Assembly (NCBI GenBank): GCA_029864565.1
Contig: JAOTTD010000015.1
Coordinates: 1 to 43,857, forward strand
Direction of reading: 5' to 3'
Length of the DNA stretch: 43,857 nt
Source of the DNA: Thermoplasmata archaeon
Lineage (GTDB): Archaea; Thermoplasmatota; Thermoplasmata; UBA10834
Shown here in pieces: positions 7,640 to 14,891 of the stretch. Made by a program: the position numbers and the translations under genes. The notes under the pieces were generated by a model. That model worked only from the letters and a program-made list of their open reading frames with translations. It made no database searches and had not been told where the DNA came from. Every line of letters begins with the position of its first letter. Position 1 is the first letter of the stretch.

Positions 7640-8119
7640 TTACTCTTTCGCCTCAATCGCATTGAGAGCGGCATCTACAGCCTCCCTTGCCCCTTCCACG
7701 TGTATGAGGTTCGGTATCGGGCGATCGGACGCTTTCTCGAGCCTCCACGAGTTGAGGGCGATCACGTTTTTCCCCATGTTCAGGGCATACCCCATCTCTG
7801 AGAGTGTGCCAAATTGGCCACCGATTGCGATTACCACGTCTGCGGTTCTTGTGATTATTGCGTTCCTGGCCATGCCTATACCCGTCACTATCGGTATCTG
7901 CACGTACGGATTGGCGTCTTCTCTCCGGTCCGATGGGATTATTCCAATAGTTATGCCGTCATTCTTTCGGGCGCCCTTGCATACGGCTTCCATGACCCCA
8001 GAGAGCCCGCCGCAGACGATTGCGGCCCCTTGCGACGCAAGCTCCTCCCCGACTTCCTCCGCGACGGCGCAGAGTGTGCTGTCCGCCTTGCTGGCGCCGA
8101 TTACTCCCACCATGATCAT
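7640..8119 (-). CDS. TIGR00725-type Rossmann-fold protein (LOG/DprA-like)
   Basis: About 159 residues. Diagnostic motifs are V-G-V-I-G-A-S at the N-terminus, I-V-C-G-G-L-S-G-V-M-E-A-V-C-K-G-A near residue 35-50, and V-V-I-A-I-G-G-Q-F-G-T-L-S-E near 100, corresponding to the nucleotide-binding GG-x-x-G-x-M and P/G-G-x-x-G-T-x-x-E signatures of the SLOG/lysine-decarboxylase-like superfamily. Members bind nucleotide-like ligands; LOG enzymes remove ribose phosphate from cytokinins. The archaeal function is unknown. The start is ATG 8119 (or ATG 8113, two codons later); a longer frame from 8170 adds residues without family similarity and overlaps the promoter region. Confidence 0.8.
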   Translation of the reverse strand: MIMVGVIGASKADSTLCAVAEEVGEELASQGAAIVCGGLSGVMEAVCKGARKNDGITIGIIPSDRREDANPYVQIPIVTGIGMARNAIITRTADVVIAIGGQFGTLSEMGYALNMGKNVIALNSWRLEKASDRPIPNLIHVEGAREAVDAALNAIEAKE

Positions 8120-8191
8120 CTCTATCGCTAGGATGGAATCTCTTTCGAGCCCATAAACTAGCCTCCTCAAGAGCGGTCATCCAACGACACG

Positions 8192-8199
8192 TTTATTAG
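8192..8199 (+). promoter_or_regulatory. TATA box of the SPFH/zinc-ribbon operon
   Basis: TTTATTAG lies 43-50 bases before the ATG at 8242; the expected transcript start near 8221 gives a leader of about 20 bases that holds the ribosome-binding site GGGAGG. This is the only clear promoter for the five genes up to 12263. Confidence 0.55.
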
Positions 8200-8241
8200 T
8201 AGTCTCAGGCGATATTGAAACACCTCAGGGAGGCATCCAGG

Positions 8242-8772
8242 ATGGCTGATATCAGGGAGAGGATAGAGGAGGACAGAGGTCTTCTGAAGAAGATACAGAC
8301 CTACATACCGGGATTCAAGGGCTATCGCCAGCGAGAGGACATCCGAGACGCCGATCAGATGCTCAGGGCTCAGCTGGCTCAAAAGATAGCCATTCAGAGG
8401 AGGGGTCTGGAGGAATGCAGGGGTATACTCATACAGAGCCCGGGAACGAAGGAGTTCGATATGATTGGAGGGCTGATAAGCCAGTTCAAGAAGGTGGAAG
8501 GGCTTGTCTCGCACGCTGCATCTGGATACTCCGGGATAGCGGCCGACATCAGCGTCAAGGAGGGTGAGCTGGACAGGCTCTACGAGTACGACGTCAGCAT
8601 GCTGGACCACATGACGTCTGTAACGAACAGTGTCGAGTCTCTCAAGAATGCGTTGATGGCTGCGGACGATTCCACGATATTCAGGGACATGATGAACATA
8701 AAGGCTAGGATGACCGATTTCGAGGACAAGTTCAACAGCCGCCTGAGAGCCATAGAAGGTACGGAGGTGTGA
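8242..8772 (+). CDS. Helical protein, first gene of SPFH/zinc-ribbon operon
   Basis: A 176-residue soluble, almost wholly helical protein. It opens with a charged helix (MADIRERIEEDRGLLKKIQ), then the conserved-looking P-G-F-K-G-Y-R-Q-R-E-D-I-R-D-A-D-Q-M-L-R, followed by long coiled-coil-like helices to the end. The G-F-x-G-Y-x-x-R-E-D-x-R-x-A-D-x-x-L-R block is one I associate with small proteins encoded beside SPFH proteins, though this cannot be verified here. In position it corresponds to PspA-like YdjF of Bacillus, but similarity to PspA itself is not evident. ATG 8242 is preceded by GGGAGG; an in-frame ATG at 8215 lies before that site and is rejected. Four bases separate it from the SPFH gene, so the two are co-translated. 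Confidence 0.7.
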   Translation: MADIRERIEEDRGLLKKIQTYIPGFKGYRQREDIRDADQMLRAQLAQKIAIQRRGLEECRGILIQSPGTKEFDMIGGLISQFKKVEGLVSHAASGYSGIAADISVKEGELDRLYEYDVSMLDHMTSVTNSVESLKNALMAADDSTIFRDMMNIKARMTDFEDKFNSRLRAIEGTEV

Positions 8773-8776
8773 CTTC

Positions 8777-9895
8777 ATGAGTCTTATAGGTGCGGATACA
8801 TTCAAGTGGGAGGATGCCAACAAGCGTGCGAACGTGATGTTTCGCATGCCTCGAAACATCAGGTTCAACGACAATATTGTGGTGAGAGAAGACGAGATCG
8901 CGGTCTTCTACCGGGACGGGAAGGCCTTGGCGTACATCGACCGGCCCGACAGGTACGCACTCACATCACTGAACGCCCCCATAGTCGGGAAGATAGTGAA
9001 GTTCCTCTCCGGCGTGCAGCAACAGGCCGAGGTCGTGTACCTTCAGAAGCGCGTGTTCGATGCCAAGTTCGGCAGCAAGCAGCCATATCAGTTCAGGGAT
9101 CAGGAGTTCGGCATGGTGAACCTCCGGATATTCGGGGAGTTCAGATACAAGGTATCGTCTCCGGAGAACTTCGTCAATCAGTTCGTAGGGACGCTGAATT
9201 TCGCTTCAAGCGCCGAGGTCGAGGACCGCATCAAGGAGCAGATGGTCGTACTCGTCTACGACTCAGTCGGCGATATGAAGAAGGACGGCCTTGGTGTCGC
9301 GGACATTGCGAGCAACCTCACTACTATCGAGCAAGTGGTGCTCGCAAGATGCAATGACCACTTCAACCTGTACGGGCTCACTGTCGACAAGATATCCGGG
9401 CTGTACATCTCGCTTCCGGAGGAGGTCCAGAAGGCGGTCGACACGCGGTCGTCCATGCAGATTCTCGGGGCCAACTACGTGCAGTACCAGACCGGGCAGG
9501 CCATGAGGGAGGCGGCCCAGAACCCGGAGGGCGGCACGGCCGGTGCTGGCGTGGGCGTCGGAGCGGGAATCGGCATGGGTTGGACGATGATGGACGCGAT
9601 GAGGCAGCAGCCTCAGCAAGGCCCTGCTTCGGCCACGCCCCAGGCGGCGCAAGGAGTTCCATGTCCCAAGTGTGGCTCTGCGAATCAACCGACTGACAAG
9701 TTCTGCTCTTCGTGCGGGGCGCAGATGGCGGCCCCCACCGTGAAATGCGCCAAGTGCGGATCCGAGATGACCGCAACATCGAAGTTCTGCTCCGAGTGTG
9801 GGACGCAGGCGACGACCACGAAGAAATGTGCCTCGTGTGGCGTTGAGGTCTCAGAATCCTCCAAGTTCTGCCCCGAGTGTGGGAAGGAAGCCTGA
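8777..9895 (+). CDS. SPFH (YdjI-like) protein with three C-terminal zinc ribbons
   Basis: A 372-residue protein. Residues about 15-235 match the YdjI-type SPFH/band-7 domain (often annotated virion core protein): V-V-R-E-D-E-I-A-V-F-Y-R-D-G-K near 35-50, later F-G-E-F-R-Y-K-V-S-S-P-E-N-F and G-L-T-V-D-K-I-S-G-L-Y-I. A Gly/Ala/Gln-rich linker (about 250-293) includes a weakly hydrophobic Gly stretch. Then come three zinc ribbons of the form C-x2-C-x10-11-F-C-x2-C-G, at about 296-314, 324-342 and 351-369. No clear signal peptide or membrane helix, so membrane association would depend on the SPFH domain. Second gene of the operon; in Bacillus YdjI works with the PspA-like YdjF and zinc-ribbon YdjG in membrane-stress response. 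That role here is an inference. Confidence 0.85.
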   Translation: MSLIGADTFKWEDANKRANVMFRMPRNIRFNDNIVVREDEIAVFYRDGKALAYIDRPDRYALTSLNAPIVGKIVKFLSGVQQQAEVVYLQKRVFDAKFGSKQPYQFRDQEFGMVNLRIFGEFRYKVSSPENFVNQFVGTLNFASSAEVEDRIKEQMVVLVYDSVGDMKKDGLGVADIASNLTTIEQVVLARCNDHFNLYGLTVDKISGLYISLPEEVQKAVDTRSSMQILGANYVQYQTGQAMREAAQNPEGGTAGAGVGVGAGIGMGWTMMDAMRQQPQQGPASATPQAAQGVPCPKCGSANQPTDKFCSSCGAQMAAPTVKCAKCGSEMTATSKFCSECGTQATTTKKCASCGVEVSESSKFCPECGKEA

Positions 9896-9928
9896 TAGGC
9901 TAGTAACGCTTCTCGGGACTGGAAGATC

Positions 9929-10672
9929 TTGGCGTCCATCAAGTGCCCGAAGTGTGCCGCCCCCGTGACGTTCGACACGGGCACCAAGTTCGCGAAGTGC
10001 TCCTACTGCAGTTCGCAGATCTACATTGACCGATCGGGGGCAGGATTCTTCTACGCAGCGCCGTTCATGGTCGATGAAGCCAACGCCATCGGGCTCTTCA
10101 AACGATGGGCTGCAGGGCCGACGAGGGCGAAAGATCTCGACAAGCGCGCCCAGGTCGCAGGCATCAGCAAGCAGTACTTCCCGGTCTACATGTTCAAGCG
10201 CAACGTCAAGGAAAGGGAGGAAGTGCTCATAGAACCCGCAGGATCGACCACCCTTCCCGGCCTGCACACGCTGAAGGTCCCTGCCGGCGACCTGAAGATA
10301 TTCGACGCGTCGTTCGACACGAGTGGCGCAGAGATGATCAAACCAGACATCGAGATGCTTTCATACATGGACTCTCTTCCGGGCGAGCCCAAGGAGCAGG
10401 CGCTAGTATACTTGCCGATTTGGCGACTTGTCTATGTTTTTGACCAGAAGCGCTTCGAAGTTGTCGTGGATGCGTCAACTGGAGAAGTATTCTCGGCGAG
10501 CTTCCCCGCCAGGAGTTCGGCGGCCTATATGCTCGTGGCCATCTTCGGATTCTTCGCGTTCGCATTCGAAGGCCTTCTTGCCCTCAGCTCACTAACGATG
10601 GCTGCCATCTTGATGGCCATGACTGTTGCAGGGATATTCGTCGCTTCGTATTACGTCGCTAGGAGGCTGTAG
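9929..10672 (+). CDS. Zinc-ribbon membrane protein, YdjG-like
   Basis: Start is a TTG at 9929, with GGAAGATC immediately upstream; the next codons give A-S-I-K-C-P-K-C. The 247-residue protein has an N-terminal zinc ribbon (C6-x2-C9, then C-S-Y-C at 23-26), a soluble beta-rich domain (about 40-185) with the recurring motifs Y-F-P-V-Y-M-F and V-Y-L-P-I-W-R-L-V-Y-V-F, and two C-terminal hydrophobic segments (about 198-217 and 222-243). The ribbon and the domain would lie in the cytosol with the protein anchored in the membrane. It belongs with the next two genes, which share the ribbon and the P-I/V-W/Y motif domain. Resembles YdjG-type proteins of bacterial membrane-stress operons; the biochemical function is not known. 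Confidence 0.75.
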   Translation: MASIKCPKCAAPVTFDTGTKFAKCSYCSSQIYIDRSGAGFFYAAPFMVDEANAIGLFKRWAAGPTRAKDLDKRAQVAGISKQYFPVYMFKRNVKEREEVLIEPAGSTTLPGLHTLKVPAGDLKIFDASFDTSGAEMIKPDIEMLSYMDSLPGEPKEQALVYLPIWRLVYVFDQKRFEVVVDASTGEVFSASFPARSSAAYMLVAIFGFFAFAFEGLLALSSLTMAAILMAMTVAGIFVASYYVARRL

Positions 10673-10674
10673 AC

Positions 10675-11679
10675 ATGGCCGATGTGTCGATTGGCCTGAA
10701 CTGCACTGCCTGCGGAGGGGCGATATCAATCGTGGAGGGCGAGGACACAGTTGTGTGCCCGTACTGCAGCTCGACTCTCTTCATCGAGGGCGACGAAGGA
10801 GTCGCAACGATAGCTTTCAAGAACCGCCTTACGAAGCAGGGCGCGATTGGCGCCTCCCGCAGCTGGTGGTCCAGAGGCTGGAAGGCCAGGGACCTCAAGC
10901 GCGTAGGGAAGGCCACTGAGGTCTATCCAATCTATCTGCCGTTCTGGAGGGCGACGACGAGAGTCGCAGGATGGATATGCGGATACGAGATTCGACGGCA
11001 CACGGACTCCAAGGGCAGGGTGCACGAACAGAAGGTGCCAAAGGAGGTCATGGTCCTAAACGATTACCAGTTCTCGGAGATCGCCGCAGACCCAGGCGAC
11101 CTCGGCATACGGCGTCTCAGGAACTTCTCAGGTGAGACGAATTTCGCCGATTTCGATATGATACCGACGTTCGAGGCAACGACTAGCAAGGACGACGCCG
11201 TCTCCCATGCCAAGAATGAGGCTTTGTCCCGTGCTCGATCTTCTGCCAGAGTGCCGCGCGTGACGATGGAACGGCTACACATACTCCCAAGGAGGCTATC
11301 GATGGTCTACTACCCCGTCTGGGTTGTAAGGTACAACTACAAAGAGAGGATGTATCTCACTACGGTAGATGGCGTCACAGGGCAGCTGCTGTCCGGTCGT
11401 GCCCCAGGGGACCCACTTTTCCAGAGTCTCGCGATAACGGCAGGCTCCTCGGTCGGCGGGCTGCTGGCGGCTGCTGGTATCATGCTCTCCGGAGTGGCCA
11501 TCGAACTGACGGCTGTGGGAGTGGTCGCTGGTGCTGCGATGCTCTACCTGACATACAGATTCTTCAGACACGGTTCTGAGATAATCGAGGGGGATTTCAA
11601 GCACAAACCCGCATCCGTATCTGAGACGATGAAGGAGCTCAAGGATGTGGCAAGGACATTGCAGGAGGCGTACCGATGA
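10675..11679 (+). CDS. Zinc-ribbon membrane protein, YdjG-like (paralogue)
   Basis: A 334-residue protein whose ATG lies two bases after the previous stop, with AGGAGG about 7 bases upstream. An N-terminal zinc ribbon (C10-T-A-C13, C-P-Y-C at about 28-31) leads into a soluble domain with two copies of the motif seen in its neighbours: I-Y-L-P-F-W-R near 83-89 and V-Y-Y-P-V-W-V-V-R-Y-N-Y near 208-219, the latter followed by T-V-D-G-V-T-G-Q. Two hydrophobic segments follow (about 243-265 and 267-288), then a basic helical tail. Bacterial relatives are often misannotated as primosomal or helicase-like. The close spacing and shared architecture mark it as part of one complex with the flanking genes; role inferred only from context. 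Confidence 0.8.
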   Translation: MADVSIGLNCTACGGAISIVEGEDTVVCPYCSSTLFIEGDEGVATIAFKNRLTKQGAIGASRSWWSRGWKARDLKRVGKATEVYPIYLPFWRATTRVAGWICGYEIRRHTDSKGRVHEQKVPKEVMVLNDYQFSEIAADPGDLGIRRLRNFSGETNFADFDMIPTFEATTSKDDAVSHAKNEALSRARSSARVPRVTMERLHILPRRLSMVYYPVWVVRYNYKERMYLTTVDGVTGQLLSGRAPGDPLFQSLAITAGSSVGGLLAAAGIMLSGVAIELTAVGVVAGAAMLYLTYRFFRHGSEIIEGDFKHKPASVSETMKELKDVARTLQEAYR

Positions 11680-12263
11680 AGGTGGTCCAGGTGAGATGCC
11701 CGTCGTGCAACTCGCCGATACACTCGAAGCAGCGCGACAGGATGTTCTACTGCGACAAGTGCAACGTCATGCACGTCAGAGATGGCGGAGTCGACAAGAT
11801 AGACTTCGAGATTGCAGAATTCGGCAGCACTCCACCGGGGGAGAGAGTCTATGTGCCTTTCTGGAGGTTGTACTGCTCGTTCATCATAAGGTCCAAGAGC
11901 GTAGAGGGCGGCCATGTGTTCAGACTCGCTTCTTGGATGAGGGGAGAGAACGGTAGTGGAACGCTATTCATATACGTCCCAGCGGCCGACTTCGACACAG
12001 CCACTTTCAAGCGCATGGCGATCGATTTCACAATGACTTCTCCGAAATACAGCACTCGCTTGAACTTCGGGAGCATTCGCAGGATGCCAACCACGATGTC
12101 TCGCGAAGAGGCTTCGGAACTCGCCGATTTCGTTGTCGTGACTATGGAGGCGGAGAAACCCGGGGTGCTTCAGAGGCTCGACTACACGCTGACAGTCAAC
12201 GGCACGAAGATGGTGTATCTACCTTTCGGCATCGGCCCGGGAGGAATAGTGCCAGCTCTCTGA
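11676..12263 (+). CDS. Soluble zinc-ribbon protein of the SPFH operon
   Basis: Overlaps the previous gene by four bases (ATGA), indicating translational coupling. The 195-residue product has an N-terminal zinc ribbon (C8-P-S-C11, then C-D-K-C at 26-29) and a single beta-rich domain with Y-V-P-F-W-R-L-Y near 59-66 and M-V-Y-L-P-F-G at the C-terminus, the same motif family as in the two upstream membrane proteins, but no hydrophobic segment. It looks like a stripped-down, soluble member of the same family, perhaps a partner or adaptor for the SPFH protein. Last gene of the operon; its stop lies two bases from the end of the convergent ModE-NUDIX gene. Confidence 0.75.
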   Translation: MKVVQVRCPSCNSPIHSKQRDRMFYCDKCNVMHVRDGGVDKIDFEIAEFGSTPPGERVYVPFWRLYCSFIIRSKSVEGGHVFRLASWMRGENGSGTLFIYVPAADFDTATFKRMAIDFTMTSPKYSTRLNFGSIRRMPTTMSREEASELADFVVVTMEAEKPGVLQRLDYTLTVNGTKMVYLPFGIGPGGIVPAL

Positions 12264-12265
12264 CG

Positions 12266-12979
12266 TCAGACTCTGCGCCGACTCTCCTCAAATTCTCTCA
12301 CGATATCGGCATGGTCGAATGCCATCTCCGGAAGGTCGTCGAGGTCGACCCACTTGGCGGAGATGGCGTCATCACCAGCCACTAACTTGCCACCAGTCAT
12401 GCGCAGATGGTACACCGCCGTGACGAAATGGCCCCTTGGGTCTCTGCCCGGCTCGGAGAAAACCCCAAACAGTCCGAGGACCTCCGTCGCGATTCCCGTC
12501 TCCTCCTTGACCTCGCGAATCACGCAATCCTCCATCTTTTCGCCGTATTCCAGAAACCCCCCTGGAAGTGCGTACATGCCCTTGAAGGGCTCCTTGCCCC
12601 GGCGGATCAGCAGTATCTTGGCGTCCTTGGTGACCAATCCATCAGCGGTTACGGAAGGTTTTCTCCAATGGTTCTCCAGTTGGCTTGATACGGAGCGGGC
12701 TTTGCTCTCGTACTCTCGCAAAATGGTCTCGCCCAGTTCGGTGAGCGTGGTCGCTCCCCCGTCCTTTCCGCCCCTTGCGGAAGCCACTATATCGCCACCG
12801 GCGTTCTCTGAGATTCTCTGAAGCACTTCCCAGGCGTGCCTGTACGACATGCCCATCTCTTTGGCGGCTTTGGACATTGATCCGAGGCCTTTTATCCTCC
12901 TCATCAGTGCCGCTCGCCCATCGCTAACGATGAAACGGTCTCCGTCGACGAGCCAAAGCTTCAGTTTGAGATCGTACAT
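12266..12979 (-). CDS. ModE-like HTH fused to NUDIX hydrolase
   Basis: A 237-residue fusion. Residues 1-100 are a ModE/LysR-type winged helix: L-W-L-V-D-G-D-R-F-I-V-S-D-G-R-A-A-L-M-R-R-I, then G-S-M-S-K-A-A-K-E-M-G-M-S-Y-R-H-A-W, the classic ModE recognition-helix pattern. Residues about 108-237 are a NUDIX domain: the NUDIX box begins G141, with E147, then R-E-V-K-E-E-T-G at 155-162, a complete GX5EX7REUXEEXGU. The segment E-P-G-R-D-P-R-G-H-F-V-T resembles ADP-ribose pyrophosphatases. It may be a regulator that senses or hydrolyses an ADP-ribose-like metabolite, analogous to NrtR, where the order is NUDIX then HTH; here the order is reversed and the HTH is of a different type. No molybdate (TOBE/MOP) domain. 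Targets unknown. Confidence 0.9.
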   Translation of the reverse strand: MYDLKLKLWLVDGDRFIVSDGRAALMRRIKGLGSMSKAAKEMGMSYRHAWEVLQRISENAGGDIVASARGGKDGGATTLTELGETILREYESKARSVSSQLENHWRKPSVTADGLVTKDAKILLIRRGKEPFKGMYALPGGFLEYGEKMEDCVIREVKEETGIATEVLGLFGVFSEPGRDPRGHFVTAVYHLRMTGGKLVAGDDAISAKWVDLDDLPEMAFDHADIVREFEESRRRV

Positions 12980-13065
12980 GGGTGTGTCGACGCGAATTCC
13001 GTTCCCGCGTACTTACTCTTTTCTCATAATCCTGGAGTATGACGCTTGAGTCATGGAGTAATGAG

Positions 13066-14088
13066 TCATGTGCGAGCTTTGCTCTTCCTCTCGATTGAGT
13101 AGAAGCAATAGGGGTCGTTGTGCAGCTTGCCAGTCAGTGCAAGAGAGACTGAGCTGCATCCCCCGCCGCACTTGGGGCCATGCTTGCATCCTCTGCAGTT
13201 CTCGCCAAGGTCGTCCTCTGTGAAGCGTCTGGTGTAAGGAAAGGCGTCGGGATCTTCCCAGATGTCCTTGAACGCCCGTTCTCTAACGTTCCCCGCAATG
13301 TGGCTGTCGTTTCCCATGGATAAGCACCCCACGATGCCGCCGTTGCTAGTGATGCCTATTGTCGACCTCCCAGCCGTGCAGCCGTCCCACGAGCATCCAG
13401 GGAGCACCTTCGAGTAGTAACCGTAGCAATGCGCGCCAGCTATGCGAAGCCTCTGAGACTTCTCCCTAATTCTCTCCTTTGCGATGAAGAGGGCGGTGGC
13501 ATAGAACTCCTCTGGGTCGAGGGTATGCTCCCTTGAAAAATTGCCGAACGGCATAGCCGTCTGTATTTGCCAGTTGACGCCCTTCGCTCGCAGCAATTCC
13601 CTCATCTGTGGGAGGTCCCTGAAGTTGAGCTTGCTGACCGTAGTTATGACCGTCGTCTGCATTCCCAACGCCCTGAGGCTGTCGATGCCTTTGATCGTCG
13701 CTTCCCAGGTTCCCGGTCCTCTGATCTTCTCATGAGTCTCCATCATGCCGTCCAAGCTGATGCCGACGACTTCAGGCTCGAGTCCATGTAGCGTTTCAGC
13801 GAATTGTTCGACGAGAGTTCCATTGGACACGATGCTGAGCTTCATCCCCAGCTGTTTCACGCACCTCGATACGGGAACGAAATCGCCTCTGAGGAGTGGC
13901 TCGCCCCCCATTACACAGACCTCTTTGCACATTACAGACGCGAGCATCTCGCATAACTCGAAAGCTTCCTTGGTGTTCAGCTCGTCAGGCCGGGCCTTGC
14001 CCGCGGAGGATCCGCAATGCGAGCATCGGAGGTTGCATCCGAGGGTGAATTCCCATACTGCGCAATCCAGAGAACCGATATTCGCCAA
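13066..14088 (-). CDS. Radical SAM/SPASM enzyme
   Basis: A 340-residue protein with a complete radical SAM core: C18-x3-C22-x2-C25 (CNLRCSHC), G-G-E-P at 61-64, S-N-G at 88-90 and G-I-S-L-D-G at 109-114. The C-terminal SPASM domain keeps the Cys set for auxiliary iron-sulfur clusters: C237, C255 (G-I-V-G-C), C298-x2-C301-x5-C307-x3-C311 and C328. SPASM enzymes mostly modify peptides or proteins (cross-links, epimerisation, sactionine and cyclophane formation) or mature quinohemoproteins; heme-related AhbC/AhbD also have this architecture, but their usual neighbours are absent. Last gene of a run with three tandem paralogous membrane proteins (19 bases after the third one), which makes them the obvious candidate substrates or partners. 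ATG start. Confidence 0.9.
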   Translation of the reverse strand: MANIGSLDCAVWEFTLGCNLRCSHCGSSAGKARPDELNTKEAFELCEMLASVMCKEVCVMGGEPLLRGDFVPVSRCVKQLGMKLSIVSNGTLVEQFAETLHGLEPEVVGISLDGMMETHEKIRGPGTWEATIKGIDSLRALGMQTTVITTVSKLNFRDLPQMRELLRAKGVNWQIQTAMPFGNFSREHTLDPEEFYATALFIAKERIREKSQRLRIAGAHCYGYYSKVLPGCSWDGCTAGRSTIGITSNGGIVGCLSMGNDSHIAGNVRERAFKDIWEDPDAFPYTRRFTEDDLGENCRGCKHGPKCGGGCSSVSLALTGKLHNDPYCFYSIERKSKART

Positions 14089-14107
14089 GTTGAAGTCCCC
14101 CCCTCAT

Positions 14108-14482
14108 CTAAGTCCTTCTATAAGCGCCGTACTCTGGTGCTATTCCAAAAGAACTGTGCACGAGTCCGTAGCCGATTGCCAAGCCAAGTGCGATCCCGAA
14201 CAGCAGCCATGGCCAAGAGACAATGCGCGACAGCCTGCGCGCGCTCCGACCATCCTTCGGCGCAACGACGCTGGTGACGCTTGCTGCTGCATATGGGTAA
14301 GAGGAAGAAGAGCCATCTGCGAGCGTCATCAACGTAATGCTTGGAATGAATCCCGCGGCTGCCGCTGCGACCGCCCTCAATGGCATTGCTAAGTTCTCCA
14401 TCCTCCTCTGCTTCCTGATCGCGCTGAGGTCGGGGTTGCTTATGCCGAGACGGTCGTTGGGCTCTGTCGCCTCTTTCTGCAT
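14108..14482 (-). CDS. Small three-segment membrane protein, paralogue 3 of 3
   Basis: A 124-residue protein starting at ATG 14482; GGGAG, 7 bases upstream, overlaps the end of the previous gene and the gap to that stop is four bases. An earlier in-frame ATG at 14512 would overlap it and has no binding site. Layout: N-terminal basic helix (L-S-A-I-R-K-Q-R-R-M), a hydrophobic segment (about 32-49), an outer loop with S-S-S-S-Y-P-Y-A-A-A leading into a short second hydrophobic segment, a basic inner loop (RSARRLSR), a third segment (W-P-W-L-L-F-G and on), and the tail G-I-A-P-E-Y-G-A-Y-R-R-T outside. It shares SYPY and the PxYGxY tail with the next two genes upstream. Function unknown; possible substrate of the adjacent radical SAM enzyme (inference). 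Confidence 0.8.
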   Translation of the reverse strand: MQKEATEPNDRLGISNPDLSAIRKQRRMENLAMPLRAVAAAAAGFIPSITLMTLADGSSSSYPYAAASVTSVVAPKDGRSARRLSRIVSWPWLLFGIALGLAIGYGLVHSSFGIAPEYGAYRRT

Positions 14483-14486
14483 GTGG

Positions 14487-14891
14487 TTACTCCCGTTCGT
14501 AGTATGTGCCATATCTGGGGGTCACCCCGAGCTGGCTTTCGCCGCTGGCGGCGTCTCCGAAGCCTATGCCCGCGATGAATGTGAGTACGAACACTACGAT
14601 GGACACGGCCAGCATAATGCTTCTTTTATCGTCTCCTTGTCGGCGGGACATGGACAATCCCACGACTGCTGCCGCATAGGGGTAGCTCGTGTACTCGTAT
14701 GTCTCCTTGTCACCTGATGCGAGCATCATTGCGGCGCCGCTTGCGAACCCAGCTACACCCGAGATTAACGGAGCCCACCACGAACATAGAAAACGCACGA
14801 TTCTCTCGCGGAATCGGAGCTTCTTGATGGCGGCGACTTCCAACTCACTCATGTCAATGGCTTTGCAGCTCTTCCTCAACTCATCGTGCAT
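14487..14891 (-). CDS. Small three-segment membrane protein, paralogue 2 of 3
   Basis: A 134-residue protein from ATG 14891, preceded by GGGGGA; ATG 14909 in the same frame is possible but poorer. Its start overlaps the end of the upstream paralogue by 11 bases, so the genes are translationally coupled. Same plan as its neighbours: helix with V-A-A-I-K-K-L-R-F-R, first hydrophobic segment (about 44-60), outer loop ending Y-E-Y-T-S-Y-P-Y-A-A-A, a second short segment, basic inner loop (SRRQGDDKR), third segment (I-M-L-A-V-S-I-V-V-F and on) and an outer tail L-G-V-T-P-R-Y-G-T-Y-Y-E-R-E. The tail has the densest tyrosine content of the three. No recognised family. Confidence 0.8.
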   Translation of the reverse strand: MHDELRKSCKAIDMSELEVAAIKKLRFRERIVRFLCSWWAPLISGVAGFASGAAMMLASGDKETYEYTSYPYAAAVVGLSMSRRQGDDKRSIMLAVSIVVFVLTFIAGIGFGDAASGESQLGVTPRYGTYYERE

